Program-made: the position numbers and the translations under genes
Assembly: GCA_002633025.1 (NCBI GenBank)
Contig: NMRB01000966.1
Span: forward strand, 181,951 to 245,950
Direction of reading: 5' to 3'
Source of the DNA: Notospermus geniculatus
Lineage: Eukaryota > Nemertea > Pilidiophora > Heteronemertea > Lineidae
DNA length: 64,000 bases
Notes under the pieces: generated by a model
The model's database searches: none
Told to the model about the DNA's origin: nothing
Seen by the model: only the letters and a program-made list of their open reading frames with translations
Shown here: in pieces, positions 1 to 11,815 of the stretch
How the letters are laid out: the number at the start of each line of letters is the position of its first letter
Position numbering within the stretch: the stretch's first letter is position 1

Positions 1-1292
1 CGGCTCTACTGTCACCTTTCGTGGCTTTATAGGATCAGAAGTATCCCCTTCGGAATGACTTGCACGTTGTAACCTCTTCAACTCATCCAGTGACGCATGG
101 ACACTTGAAATCGTTCGCCTATCCCTATCCACCAACTTCTCTGCCGGCTGTACTGTCACCCTCCTTGGCTTTATAGGATCAGAAGTATCACCTTCGGAAC
201 GACTTGCACCTTGTAAGCTCTTCTTCAACTCATCCAGTGACGCATGGACACTTGAAATCGTTCGCCTATCCCTATCCACCAACTTCTCCGCCGGCTGTAC
301 CGTCATACTTCTTGGTTTTACTGCATCTTCATCAAAGATTGGAATCACATCACTGTCTCCAGAACAGTTTTCTGGCGGAAGAGTACTGGCACTGCTTGGG
401 TTCTCATGGCCGCTTGGCGGCTGTGTGCTCATGCTACTGGTACCAGGTTCATTGTTAGTTTTTATACCACCAGACATACAGGTTGATGACGATGACGACA
501 TATTTCTCACAAGGTCCAACTTTTTCCGAGCCTTGGAATTTTCCATTATGTTCGGCTTCCCAGAATTCTGAACCTGAACAGGAGACCGCATCCTCTTTGT
601 TTTAGAATAACGTTGTAACGGGCTACCAGTTAGCGGGCCACCATTGTCCTCGTCGCTCGATGACGGCAACGCCTGAAAAGCTCGTTTACGTTTCTCCTCC
701 GATCTCTGGCGTATTTTCTTCTTCAGAGCACGGCTCGGTGAACGACTGAGGGAACTAGACGAGGGACTCCATTCTTCCACACTGCCTGACATTTTCTGTC
801 GTTTGTTGTCGGCAGTTGTACTCACCGATTTGTCTGAGCAAGAATCAGACGTCTTCATCCCGTGTTGACGTTTAACACGATCAGTTTCCTTCTCTCCACC
901 ACTGGTTCCTGGTCTTCCAGACTGAGAACCAGGTGACGGAGTGTTCCGCCGTGAATTAGATAAATTAGCAACACATCGATGGGTTGCTGGCGTAAATTGT
1001 GGCGTCTCAAATTCATCGTCGGTATGATTCCTTTCAACATCATTGTTATTTCTAATCTTATTCGCAGCAGCAACCAACTGCGAGTTGTTCACACCACCAA
1101 CAGATTTCTTCGAGCCACCACTGTCCGAGGATGAATTGATGATCACTGGTGAGAGATCATCTTTAGCTACTTGTTTAGCCCCAGATCCAACATTCTTACT
1201 CACTGGCTTCACATAGTAGTGATTAGCAATCAAGCGATTCCCTTCTTTCTTGAGAAAAGTGAGATGTTGCAGTCCAGGAGATCTTGATGTTG
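1..1292 (-). CDS. Large exon of the unidentified Ser-rich gene, truncated by the window edge
   Basis: The acceptor is CTTTTTTAG at 1293-1294. The minus frame is open with no stop from 1292 to position 1. It contains Ser runs, basic KKK/KRKR clusters and the ~147-nt tandem repeat near 20-316, whose coding copies are nearly identical in DNA, so the duplication is recent. Protein ORFs called in other frames here are shadows. Confidence 0.75.
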
Positions 1293-3869
1293 CTAAAAAA
1301 GAAATGGTTAAGGAGTTTATTCCAATGGGGTAGGTACCGGCAAACAAAAGGAGGCGCTGATCATCAACCAGGTTAAAACGCAAGTGCGCATGCTTTGTGA
1401 TTGTTGAACATCATCAGGCGTCGTGCGTCATTCTGACGTTACAAAAAAAACTCATTCACAACCCATGACGTCGATCATTGGCCTGTCGTTTACGCTAAAA
1501 TGGTAAACTTTATCGATTAAATTCATCAATGTTCCCGCACAGATTTTTGCTCAAAAGCAATAAGATATATTTTAGTAGTTCTCTACTTAATGACAGAAAA
1601 GTAAAATTAGAAATTGAGTGCAGCGTTTTAGTTATATTTGGGCTAGAAACATGGTGTGCGATTCAGAATTAATTGGGAAACAATGTTAGCCTCTCTTTCA
1701 AGGACGCAGTTGTGCTGGTTGATAGTCAGCGCCACGTCGCGGATTAGGGTTGCCGGTACCTTATTACACTGGAGATTGAGACGGGCAGTGGTGCAACATG
1801 TAAATAGCTTACTCCCAACAAACCAGCTGCAGGGCTAGAAAGAATTGCCAGTATCCAGGGCTTAAGATAGGAGTACCGGGTATTTGCTCAAAATAATCCT
1901 TGAAATCTCAGAATACTCATTCAATCCAGAACAGAAAGGGTGAAATACTTGAGATTTATCAGTTTGCAATACTTTACTAGATGGAACAGTGCTTGACAAA
2001 TCAGATTTTCGCCCACTTGCCCATGGGCAACCTCAAAGTAAATTTCTGCTTGCCTGGACCAAATTGTCACTTGCGCGATGGGCCTTCTATCCTATTGAAA
2101 GATGTTTCATTTCGGTAATGAGGACCGCGCTGAACTAACACCACACGGCGTCGCTGCGAGCGTTGTGACCGAAAGGGCATGGGCTGTTAAGGAGATGACA
2201 TGCAAGTTATGCAAAACTCGGAAATGGCTGGACCAATCGCAACCAAAATCACAGGGTGGTTCACTTTTGTTGAGTGATTGAAAACTGTACTGCAATAATT
2301 AATCTTGACTGACCCTGACCTATAGATTTAAAACAATGCACATTTTTGAATGCCCAGAAATATAAGAAATAAACATGATTTGAAGCTGTAACTTCGCACA
2401 AACTTCAGGGGAGTACCATAGATAAGTCCCACTGAGAGGTCTTCAATTTACTGTCATTATAATGGGAGAAACAAGAACAACAAAATCACATAATTAAGGG
2501 GTGTATTCAACAGGGGGAATATCCAAAACATGCCTTCCTTGGAAACATGGTGAAACTGACTTCAATCTGATTGTTGGTGGATTGTCATGGCATAGTTATT
2601 TTGGTCAATGGGTGTTCAAGAGTATGACAGGGGTCAGTTTGGGTATGGTGGTAAACAGACATGACTATAGTGCCCAATACTGCTCATAGTGACATAATAC
2701 TGCTTGTGAAGTCAGCTGTGTAAAAAGTAGAGTTGCTTGCTGGTTTTGCACTCGACCTAAAGTTCGCAGACAGTGGCAAGGTTGAATAAGTCTAATTGAG
2801 TGGAACCATTCATGTTCAGCAAGGCTACCGGTCTATTTCGTTCTGTTCAACAAAACACTTCACTGAGGCTGTTCTCCTTTTTCAGTACACCCACAAATCT
2901 CAAGTTTTCTTTGTTTCATTTCCTACATATCTAGTGGAAGTGCATTAAAAATATTAGACTCCTTTCAATTGATATTCTGGACATAATGTTCATGTGAAGT
3001 TAGAGCTTCAAATGATGATTAATGTATTTCTTATATTTCTGGGCATTTAAAAATATGCATTGTTTTAAATCTATAGGTCAGGGTCAGTCAAGATTAATTA
3101 TTGAGGTACAGTTTTCAATCACTCAACAAAAGTGAACCACCCTGTGATTTTGGTTGCGATTGGTTCAGCCATTTCCGAGTTTTGCACAACTTGCATGTCA
3201 TCTCCTTAACAGCCCATGCCCTTTCTTTCTTTTAACGTTATTTCAATTTACTTTTGGCATGAAAATAACCCGTTTGTTTTGGTCGCCCGACAGAAAAATT
3301 TACATCATCTTGTAGCAGATGAAAATTTCTCTAACTTCATTTGCTTTTTCCCTTAAAACGACAAAATGTGACACCGATAAAAGCATACGTTTTGTCTCAT
3401 TATTCCTGTAGAAAATGTACAGGTCATTTTCTCATGACGCAACGTCAAGACCTAAAATTACGTCAATGACGTCGCTCAGGTCACATCGCTCGCAGCGCCG
3501 ACCTGTCGGATATCGCCCTCCTCATTGCCCACGGACAAGTGCTCATTGACTTTGAGCTTTTCTGATGGTCCAGGGTGCCCGGGCAGCCAATTTGTCGAGC
3601 ACTGTGGAATACTCCTTTGAAGAGCGAAAATACTCTTCAAATTCTGAAGCGATGAGTATGATACCCTTTGCCCTCCAAAATTATCTAAAGCCATGAGTAT
3701 CATGCACTGACTGACTGACTGACTGACCCCACTACCTACCTGGAACAACTCCTGTGACACCTGTGCACTTCACATCATCACTCTCACTGCCCGATGATAT
3801 ATCAATTGGTGTTTTCTTCGACATTCTTCTGTCCGAATGATGCCGCGGTCATTTAGGAGATAATGGGCA
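1..3869 (-). CDS. Unidentified Ser-rich protein, 5' part of gene (two exons, runs off the left edge)
   Basis: Two minus-strand exons join in phase. The start exon codes for MSKKTPIDISS followed by an acidic SGSESDD stretch, which resembles a SUMO-interacting motif. After the intron at 1293-3739 the frame stays open for about 430 codons to the window edge. The protein is rich in Ser, Lys and Arg, has no transmembrane segment, and contains many SP/SR pairs and basic clusters, so a nuclear chromatin or RNA-linked role is plausible. The visible C-terminal part is a tandem protein repeat of about 49 residues (unit core AEKLVDRDRRTISSVHASLDEL), seen twice with a third copy starting at the edge. I do not recognise the family, and any catalytic domain would lie outside the window. 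The existence of the gene is well supported by open frame and splice phase; its function is unknown. Confidence 0.75.
2172..3224. repeat. Long inverted repeat inside intron 1 of the Ser-rich gene
   Basis: About 220-nt arms at 2172-2394 and 2994-3224 are reverse complements with modest divergence, separated by about 600 nt. It looks like a non-autonomous terminal-inverted-repeat or foldback element. In the pre-mRNA of this gene the arms could pair. Confidence 0.8.
3230..3565 (+). repeat. Dispersed repeat with CRE-like TGACGTCA words (copy 1)
   Basis: The stretch shares blocks with 47575-47830 in the same orientation: TTTACATCATCTTGTAGCAGATGAAAA, TCTCATTATTCCTGTAGAAA, CATGACGCAACGTCAA, and GCAGCGCCGACCTGTCGG. 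It is a dispersed repeat of unknown class. Confidence 0.6.
3740..3869 (-). CDS. Start exon of the unidentified Ser-rich gene
   Basis: The acceptor (TTTTTACAG) ends at 3870, giving an exon with 45 nt of 5'UTR and an ATG at 3824-3822. Coding runs 3824-3740 (28 codons plus 1 nt) to a CCAG|GTAGGT donor. The leftover G pairs with CA at the start of the next exon to make GCA. A (TGAC/TCAG)n-like microsatellite follows the donor inside the intron. Confidence 0.7.
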
Positions 3870-3976
3870 CTGTAAAAAGTGAAAACAATATATTTCTTGG
3901 TGGCTTTGGTCTGGACTGGTAAAACGGTAGGGCCTAGGCCTACCGTACCGGTAGGCCCAACCACAGGCGTCTCATA

Positions 3977-4130
3977 CGTCTGTTTGTACTTGTAGGGGGA
4001 GGAGGGGGGAGGTTCTTGGGGACCGTAGGGCTTTTACTACACACTAAAAAAAGTATTTTTAGTGTGTAGAAGCCCTACGGTCACCAAGAACCCATCCCTG
4101 GCCCCTCCCCCCCTACAAGTAGACAGACGT
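3977..4130. repeat. Near-perfect palindrome, ~70-nt arms
   Basis: Left arm starts CGTCTGTTTGTACTTGTAGGGG and is mirrored by CCCCTACAAGTAGACAGACG at the right end. The centre is CACACTAAAAAAAGTATTTTTAGTGTG. A foldback element just upstream of the Ser-rich gene. Confidence 0.8.
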
Positions 4131-4149
4131 ACAAGCCAAGCCAAGCCCA

Positions 4150-5490
4150 TCAGTCATGCTACATGTAATTGCCGTCCTCCACCGTCTTCTACCATCCTCC
4201 ACCCCTGTTGTACTGTTATTGTACCGGTCCGTCCTCCACCTCAATATTTCTTTAAAACAATCTTTTTCTTTATCTCTCTCTCGAAAAATAGTGCCAATGG
4301 CACTGTGCCCGCTTGGCTTCAAGCAGTATCATGTTATGTATCCTATACCCTTGATATAAATTTGACAAAGATCCAACACTTTGTTAGGGAGAAATAACAC
4401 TTTGTTGTTTGGGTTTGGCCCCCTAGTGGCAAAGTCAAGAATCAGAATTTGCCGAAAATTCGTCTTAGTTGTTACAGCCTAGAAGTACAATGTAGATACA
4501 TGTACAATGTATATGTGCAAAGTTCAAAGCAATAGGCCAAACCATTACAAAAAGAGCCAATTTCGTAACTTCAGGCGAACTTTGACCTCTGTGAACTTGA
4601 AAAGTAGGTCAAATTAAAAACTTCAATACTATATCTTCTGTATCCCTATTAGATATACCCATGAAAAAAAATTGACAAAAGTCCGTCTCTTGGTTAAGGA
4701 GAAATAGCACTTTTTGTGATTTTGGTTTTGGCCCCCTAGTGGCAAATTCAAGAATCAGATTTCACCGAAATTTTGTCTGTAAGTTGATATAACCTAGAGG
4801 TACATGTGTACAAACATTCAATTTGATAGCTCAAGCCATTATCAAAATATAGCCCTTTGAAATTTTTCACAAAACGCCCCCTGGAGGCAAAAATAGGAAT
4901 CCAATCGTGCTCAAAATTGAACTCGACCTAGATCTTAGGCCCATATATACACCCACCGAAGACCAAAAAGATTCGTCAAAAAATAAAGGCGCTAGAGCGC
5001 TAACAAACCAAAAGTTTACGGACGTACCGCCGTACGGACTACGCACGACAGACCACGACTCAATGGCCCCACCCACAGCATAAGCCCTGCTGGGCCTTGC
5101 GGCCAAGCGGGCTAAAAATTAATGTAAACCGCATCAGAATCGCTAATCACATCACAGAATATTTATTGTTTTTTTGTCATCGACCACCACCATGAATCTT
5201 CAGTCAGCACTCCCGTCGGACACCCATGGAACCAGATTAGATGACAACATTTCCCGAACCCACCATTAGGTGGTTCCATGGGCGACCTCATGGTGGTGGT
5301 CGATGAAAAAAAAGCAGAATATTCGGTGATGTGATCAGCGATTCTGATGCGGTTTTTACATTAATTTTCGAGAGAAAGATAAATATGTTATTGAGGTGGA
5401 GGACGATACAATAACAGTACGCCACGTAGTACAACAGGGGAGGGTGGACGGTAGAAGACGGTGGAGGACAGCAATTAATTAGCAGACCGA
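4150..5490. mobile_element. Composite inverted-repeat element interrupted by another repeat
   Basis: Outer arms rich in GTCCTCCACCGTCTTCTACC lie at about 4160-4290 and 5350-5480 in opposite orientation. A second palindrome with ~80-nt arms is centred on 5210-5290 (5120-5200 against 5285-5360). Between the arms sits the repeat at 4290-5118. A degraded relative of the outer arm occurs near 9850-9970. Confidence 0.65.
4290..5118 (+). mobile_element. Dispersed element with CCCGCTTGGC/GCCAAGCGGG ends
   Basis: It starts near GTGCCAATGGCACTGTGCCCGCTTGGC and ends near GGCCAAGCGGGCTAAAAATT. A related copy begins at 39063 with the same start, and internal phrases such as GGCCCCCTAGTGGCAAA recur at 4418, 4730 and 39500. 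The element is non-coding. Confidence 0.6.
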
Positions 5491-5583
5491 AAGGAAGCCC
5501 ATCACCTTTTCTTACTTTTGGCTGCACCACTGCCTAGCTACCAACCATGTCCACGGGCCGCCAACTCAGGACAATACATGTAG

Positions 5584-6064
5584 GGTCGCACTAATTTGCG
5601 TCCAACTGCGACCAATTGCGTCCAATGGCGTCCAACACTATAAAAAAAGTAATTTTTAAGAATAAAGTGTCCATATCAATATTTATGAGTGTAGGCAGGA
5701 GTCAATCAAACATTCCTGAAAGGAATTTGGAACGTTTTCAATCGTTTATTTACATGATTTATTGAGTTTATTTTCGCGTCCAGAAGCCGGCGGCCATTTT
5801 GTTGTTATCGTTGTCTGGGGTAGACTCTGTCAAAATGGCCGCCATTGCCTGAAGAGTCACAATCGCGGAAGGCTGGCCTCGCGAGTTTTTTGACCCGTCA
5901 AATTTCATATAATTCACCTTTTTGTGATTAATTCTGATGAGATAATGTTGAGAATGACCATTTAAAACATAAATTTGAACATTTGTATTGATAAAATTAG
6001 CGTTTTATAGCGTTGGACGCAACTGGACGCAATTGGTCGCAGTTGGACGCAAATAAGTGCGACC
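5584..6064. mobile_element. DNA-transposon MITE with ~60-nt terminal inverted repeats
   Basis: The left end GGTCGCACTAATTTGCGTCC mirrors the right end GGACGCAAATAAGTGCGACC, and pairing continues through GCGACCAATTGCGTCC. The ~480-bp interior has no long ORF and contains GCGGCCATTTTG-type words. Confidence 0.8.
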
Positions 6065-6106
6065 GCGCACGCACCGATACATGTAGGTTAGGGGGGGGCC
6101 TAGGGA

Positions 6107-7150
6107 ATACAGTCCAACTCGGCCCTTTGCCAACTCGGCCCATGACCAACTCGGCCCTACTACGACCAACTCGGCCCTGCTAACCAACTCGGCCCTAGCT
6201 ATGACCAACTCGGCCCTAGCCAATGAGACCAACTTTTCACTGACACAGTGAAAATTGGGTGTACTTTTCTGAATCCACTTTCATGTTGACGATGGGGGGA
6301 GGAGGTCGTGGCCATTTCGTTTCTTTTTTGAAACATTGTCTTCACTCAAAAAATATTCGAAAAACATTTGATTTACCGTTTTGGACGGCGCATCAGTCAA
6401 AAGATCAGCTGGTTGCGTTTTCTATGAAATAAACCCGATGATATGAAAATTACACTTGCCCGCTGACGATCCCGACTCCCGACTTGAGGATCTTTCACTT
6501 CGTCCTGAACTTTGGCTTTTATTTCTCTGGGATGCAAAGAAATTGCCTCAACTATTTGGTTGGATTCCCGACAAAATTTCCCTTTCCAATGACATAAAAG
6601 CTTTCCCGTGTCCGTCATTTTGATAAAGAGATCTTTACTTGGTTTGTGCGAATAGGCTACAACAGACAGCGGCCGCCCGGCCGAGTTGGCTTCGCGCCAA
6701 CTTCTAGATACAGACATCTCAGCATGATGTGTGTGCCTACGATGGTTTCTGGTCAGTCGGCCCCGTCTGATCTATGAACAGAAATAAGCTATCCTATGAT
6801 GGACACGAGGGGCTCAAATTGGATCTTTTGTTCAATATTTTGTTGATTTAATTGCAAGCTTTACGTAGATTAATCATTTTGGGGCCAAGTTAATATCACA
6901 ACCAAGTGCACTCAGCTCTACAGGGACGCATGCGCCACTGCGATGCTTGGGTTCATCCTTCCTTGATGCAGAAAGTTGAGTAGGACGTAGCAAGATCATG
7001 AATGCTCTTAAAAACTGGAATAAGATCACAAAAATGTTTGGACCAAGTTGGTTTTTAGTTAGGGCCGAGTTGGCATATCGCCAGGGCCGAGTTGGTCAGA
7101 AGACATGGGCCGAGTTGGCTTAGGGCCGAGTTGGACATACACCGGCCTAG
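6107..7150. mobile_element. Element with tandem CCAACTCGGCCC subrepeats at both ends
   Basis: At 6113-6225 the word CCAACTCGGCCC occurs about six times with short spacers. At 7045-7135 its reverse complement GGGCCGAGTTGG occurs about four times. Outer flanks GGCCTAGG/CCTAGG also mirror. A 106-codon minus ORF (6717-6397) lies inside; I do not recognise it, and it may be chance or a captured fragment. Confidence 0.65.
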
Positions 7151-7159
7151 GTACATGTA

Positions 7160-8015
7160 GCGAGACCTTTCAGTAGCATTGATATACAGCGCATTACTTT
7201 ATTAACAACTGTATTTGACTCATAACATGATAACTGCTGCAGCATCGTACTTCATTCACCTTCTGTGTGGAACTTTAGAGACGCCCTGTTGCTGTTCCTG
7301 TACATTTTCACCACCAGTCTCGGTCTCAGTTTCTCATTCTGTCTTTTTTTCAACTAGGCCTAATTCAGCAGCCAATGCCACAGAAACAGGCAAAACAGTC
7401 GACTCCTTGGTACGCTTCCCATTTAGGCCTATAGCCAACAATCACATTCGTGACATGAATGATGAATATATTCGCATAAATCATGAAATGGTGGAAGAAA
7501 TTCTTTGGAAGAAATTCATAATTTTTTCCTTTCTCGGACTAATACTACAACTTGCCGTGTTTTTACTTTTCACGATAGATGGCAGTACATGCAGTACATG
7601 GACAATGGGATACAAACGGAAGCCAGCACCAGTTCGATTTACCGTAGCGACAAGATGGCGTCCAGCATGTCCAGTGGGCGAGAAAAGGAGAATCGTCAAA
7701 AATAAACAAGAAATAGGAACAAATCTCGGTCATTTCTGTCCCAGAGGTACAGGATACACGATGTAATTGTAAGTGGCGTTTGTGTAAAACGTGAAAATTT
7801 CCATGAGAATGCGAAACAGTGATGGAAAAATGGGCAGTCCGCTTTTTGTCCGAAAATAGGGTCTGTTTGCACATGTCATGCCTAGGCCTATCCTATTGTC
7901 GGATTCTGTCTGGAAGGCATTCGTACGTAGGCCCTAGGCCCTAGGCCTAGGCCTATGCATTGAAAGATGGGCCGATGGGCCTAGGCCTACGCATAGGCCT
8001 ATTTTAGTGTTTCTC
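7160..8015. other. Non-coding stretch with clustered TAGGCCTA words
   Basis: No gene supported. A 183-codon plus ORF (7215-7766) has no recognisable domain or splice logic. Near 7925-8000 AGGCCTAGGCCTA words are stacked, as they are again near 9720-9770 and 10080-10250. Confidence 0.5.
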
Positions 8016-9650
8016 CCAGAAATTGAAATAAAATTGAAATCAGTTCGGGATAGGCTAGGTAGGGCCTAAGTCTTTAGTAGGCCTATTTACAAACGTTTCT
8101 AAATTTAGACACTCACAGAGTCCGAATTTAGACTCCGAGTGCAAATTTAGAAACTTTCAAGGTGTGTAAATCAGTGACTGCCTTTTGAAAAATCCACGTG
8201 AGTGGTTCATAGCTCACCTCCAAAAGCTAGGTGAGCTGTTTTTTTCCTGTGCCTGAATAGCACACGCAAGACATCCTTGGTAAGGTCTTTTTTCAGTGAA
8301 TTTAGCCAATCTCCATGAGTCAGATTCATCCGGACATTCTTGTCCGGACTGCCCTGTACGTAGCAAGATTTATCCAAGCCAGCCTATAGCTGCTAGCTAG
8401 CAGGAGGCAGGAGGCCTAATAACTTGCGTATGACTTCGACTCGTCAGTGTTTACAAAACATCGTAGCACTAAGTGACCTTATTTGTTACACACGTGATAG
8501 CAACTGCTCGCCCATTGGCTGTTGCCATGGTTGTGGCGATGACATTAGTATTCATTCACCAGTGTTGGGACATCGCGAAGAGCAAAGAAAACTGGTGATT
8601 TATTCTGACATACGAGATAATTGTGCATCAAAAGACGTAGTTTTAAACTAGAATTACCGGTACATCAATAGTCATCTCGGTTACAAATTCCACAAAAAAG
8701 CTGTACTAAAGAGCCAGTAGGCCTAGGTTCAACGCAATATGCAATCGTCATCAATCATACACATGCTACTGACATAAATTATGCATGACATGGAACGGCT
8801 TCCCACACATGGGTTTTGTCCCCGTTATGATCGGTGACCATCTGCTTCTTGTTTATTGTTTGTATCTTTGGCTTCATGCTCGCAACCACATTCCACTTGT
8901 CAAATGTGCTGAGCTGAACTAAATTCCACTTGATACTAGGGCCGGGGTGATTGAAGCCGGCCATTGTTCTTTCAGGAAGTGAGAGGGGGAGATACATATG
9001 TCAGCTTGAACCTGATTGGATCACATCACCCTACATTGGCAAAATGCCCGATTCTTACCAATCACCGAGACCGTTCTTCCAATGGTCGACTCGTGTATAG
9101 AGCATTGTGTTCACCTGGGGATTTTATTAGGCTACGTCATCCAGACATGCCAGATCTCAGGCGCGCGATTTTTAAATGCGTTTCAAGTATCAGGCGTGCG
9201 TGTTTTCATTCACGTCGATTTATTTTACGTGCGCGATGGTGCGCCAGCGCGATCGCGCGCCTCAAAAGGCAGTCACTGGTAAATTCAGACACCTTAACAA
9301 AAAACGCTCAATCCGAATATTAAAGCATCAAATCGGAAAGGGTCTGACCCAATGGATAGGTGGCCCTGTATGTCCTCTTTAATTCCACGGCTGCTGCATT
9401 TTCACGGCGCCGGCTGCGTTTTCAAGAAATTCAGGTTTTTATCGACCGAGAACCCATAAACAGTGATAAAAGTGTCTAAATTTAGAAACGTTCGATGGTC
9501 TTTCAAGAATTTAAAACTTTAAAGCAATAATTCACAGTTTCTGAATTTAGACACTCTCAGTGTCTAAATTCAGACTCCGAGTCCAAGTTTAGAAACGTTT
9601 GTAAATAAAGACTAATCCCGAACTGAAATTGAAATTGAAATAAGCAAAGA
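8015..9650. mobile_element. TIR element, ~1.6 kb, arms ~130 nt
   Basis: The left end (8020-8160) reads GAAATCAGTTCGGGAT, then TTTACAAACGTTTCTAAATTTAGACACT. The right end (9475-9645) is its mirror and ends AGTTCGGGATT on the complement. The interior has GC-rich patches (9170-9260) but no convincing gene. Confidence 0.7.
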
Positions 9651-10317
9651 AAAGGGCAGGGGTGAACTGAGAAAAAGGGGGCAGGGTAGGGTTGGCTGCC
9701 TTTCTTCTGTACAGTTAGTTAGTAGGCCTAGGCCTAGGCCTATAAAGAAAATGCATTAGCAGGGGCCTAGCCTAGCTGTTCTGAAAAAGCACATTTTGAG
9801 GGGCAGGGTGCTGCGCCCTTCTATTTTGATCTAGATTTTAGAAGAAACGGGTCATGCTAATTACCGTCCAACACCCCTTTTTGTCTGTTTGTACTGTTAT
9901 TGTACCGTCATCCACTTCAATACATGTATTTCTTTAAAACACCGTTATCTTTCTCTAAAAAAATAATGTAAACCAGGGTTCCAGATACTGTTAGCCAATG
10001 TTGCCAATGGCGAAAAAAATATTAGATTGGCTACAGTTACAATTGGTTTGGCAAAAAATTTGGCAACAGTATTATCAGGGCCGAGGCCTGTAGGCCCCTA
10101 ATTAGTAATTACATGAATTAGCTAGGATAGCCGACCTAGTCCTACCGGTAGGCTAGCCATCGCTAGGCTTAACTACATGTACATGTAGGCCTACATTGTA
10201 TGGGCCTACATGTAAGCCTAGGCCCTACGCCTTACGGTAGCATAGCTACTGGTATGGGCTATTGAGTTGTTATAATAAATTCATCTATTTTGTCACCATC
10301 GGCGTTGGTGATAAGAT

Positions 10318-10485
10318 AAAGCCTAGTTCACACTGCAGGCGCGGTGCGATCTGAACAAAGGTCAGGATTACAGCCTTCTTAATACCGCATCGCAAGTGTG
10401 AACAGAGCAGGTTTAACAGTGGAAACAATCAGGCGTGAATCGCACCGTGTCGCACTGCACCTGCAGTGTGAACTAGGCTTGTGTG
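10318..10485. mobile_element. Short MITE, intact copy
   Basis: Ends AGCCTAGTTCACACTGCAGG and CCTGCAGTGTGAACTAGGCT are inverted repeats, giving a ~165-bp element. A second copy begins at 10497 and is split by the element at 10556-12529. Confidence 0.75.
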
Positions 10486-11257
10486 AACAAGGCTTAAAGC
10501 CTAGTTCACACTGCAGGCGTGGTGCGACGCGGCACGATCTGAACAAAGGATGTTACAGGGCTCAAAGTTGCGACCAAATTGGTCGCATTTGCGATCCGAA
10601 ATTCGTAGATGCGCCCTAAGAATCTTTCCTAGTCGCACGTGCGCGATCGTCTTCTTCTTTCATTTTGCGACTACTTCATCTCTGAGCGAGTGTATTCCTT
10701 CCTTAGTTGACTGCGAATAAATGTTTCAGCTCAGAGCAACTTTATACGCCAGCTGAAGATCGTCAAATGCTGCAAGTGCCCCGACTTCAACATTTTCATC
10801 TGAGAGAGCTTGTTATGTTTCCAAGTCCATTTCTCTCAAACCCCTGACTGAATTCCTGTATAATCTATTTGGCTGTAATGCAGAAAGAATGCACTTTCCA
10901 GTCATATCAAATTTGTTTGCTAGATGTCTTCCAGTAAGGAGATATTTACTTGAATAACATATCTCACTTCATAGCCGCATTGGTCATCGACGATCTTTTG
11001 GCGGGAAAACTGGACATGTGTCACTAATGTATGCAGCAGAGTGTGTGCATGAGTCATCAAGTTAGCACCAGACGGCGACACTACTGCTTGGATCAGGGTC
11101 TATCAATAATAACAGTACATTTTGGGAAGNTTGATTTGACACTTACGTCCCATCGGGGAGAACTTTACTTGGAAATGTAACTCTTCAAAGGCCGAGTGTA
11201 CTTTCAGAAGACGCTTGAAATAGTTTGGTCCCAGAAGACTTGCTAGTGTGTTCCAAT

Positions 11258-11453
11258 GCCTATAAAGGCACTGCTCCACGTGACAGTTTTCTATCGAAAG
11301 TTTGCTGTCAGATAGTCAATTATTGCTGTCAGACTGCAATACTGCTGTCATACAGTACTGTATGACAGCAATTATTGCTGTCTGAGAGCAATAATTGACT
11401 ATCTGACAGCAAACTTTTGACAGAAAACTGTCACGTGGAGCGGCGCCTTTAGG
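11258..11453. repeat. Palindrome, ~90-nt arms
   Basis: The arms contain CTCCACGTGACAGTTTTC / GAAAACTGTCACGTGGAG. The centre is a series of TGCTGTCA/TGACAGCA words alternating with AATTATTGC. A strong foldback inside the larger element. Confidence 0.8.
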
Positions 11454-11815
11454 CTGACTTCGATTGTAACTCAAGTTGGACTCGAGCGAGCCAAGTTACA
11501 ATTGAATTCGCGAGAGTTTGGTGACGTAGGGCGATCACGTGGTCAAATTTGACCTACTTAGGAACCCGAGTCCAACCCCAGGGCTCAAAGTTGCGACCAA
11601 ATTGGTCGCATTTGCGATCATAAATTCGTAGATGCGCCCTAAGAATCTTTCCTAGTCGCACGTGCACGATCGTCTTCTTCTTTCATTTTGCGACTACTTC
11701 ATCTCTGAGCGAGTGTATTCCTTCCTTAGTTGACTGCGAATAATTTCAGCTCAGAGCAACTTTATACGCCAGCTGAAGATCGTCAAATGCTGCAAGTGCC
11801 CCGACTTCAACATTT

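Noticed and set aside
7215-7766. 183-codon plus-strand ORF with a hydrophobic stretch
   Set aside because: No recognisable domain, no splice logic, opposite-strand ORF of similar quality, and it lies in TAGGCCTA-rich repeat sequence.
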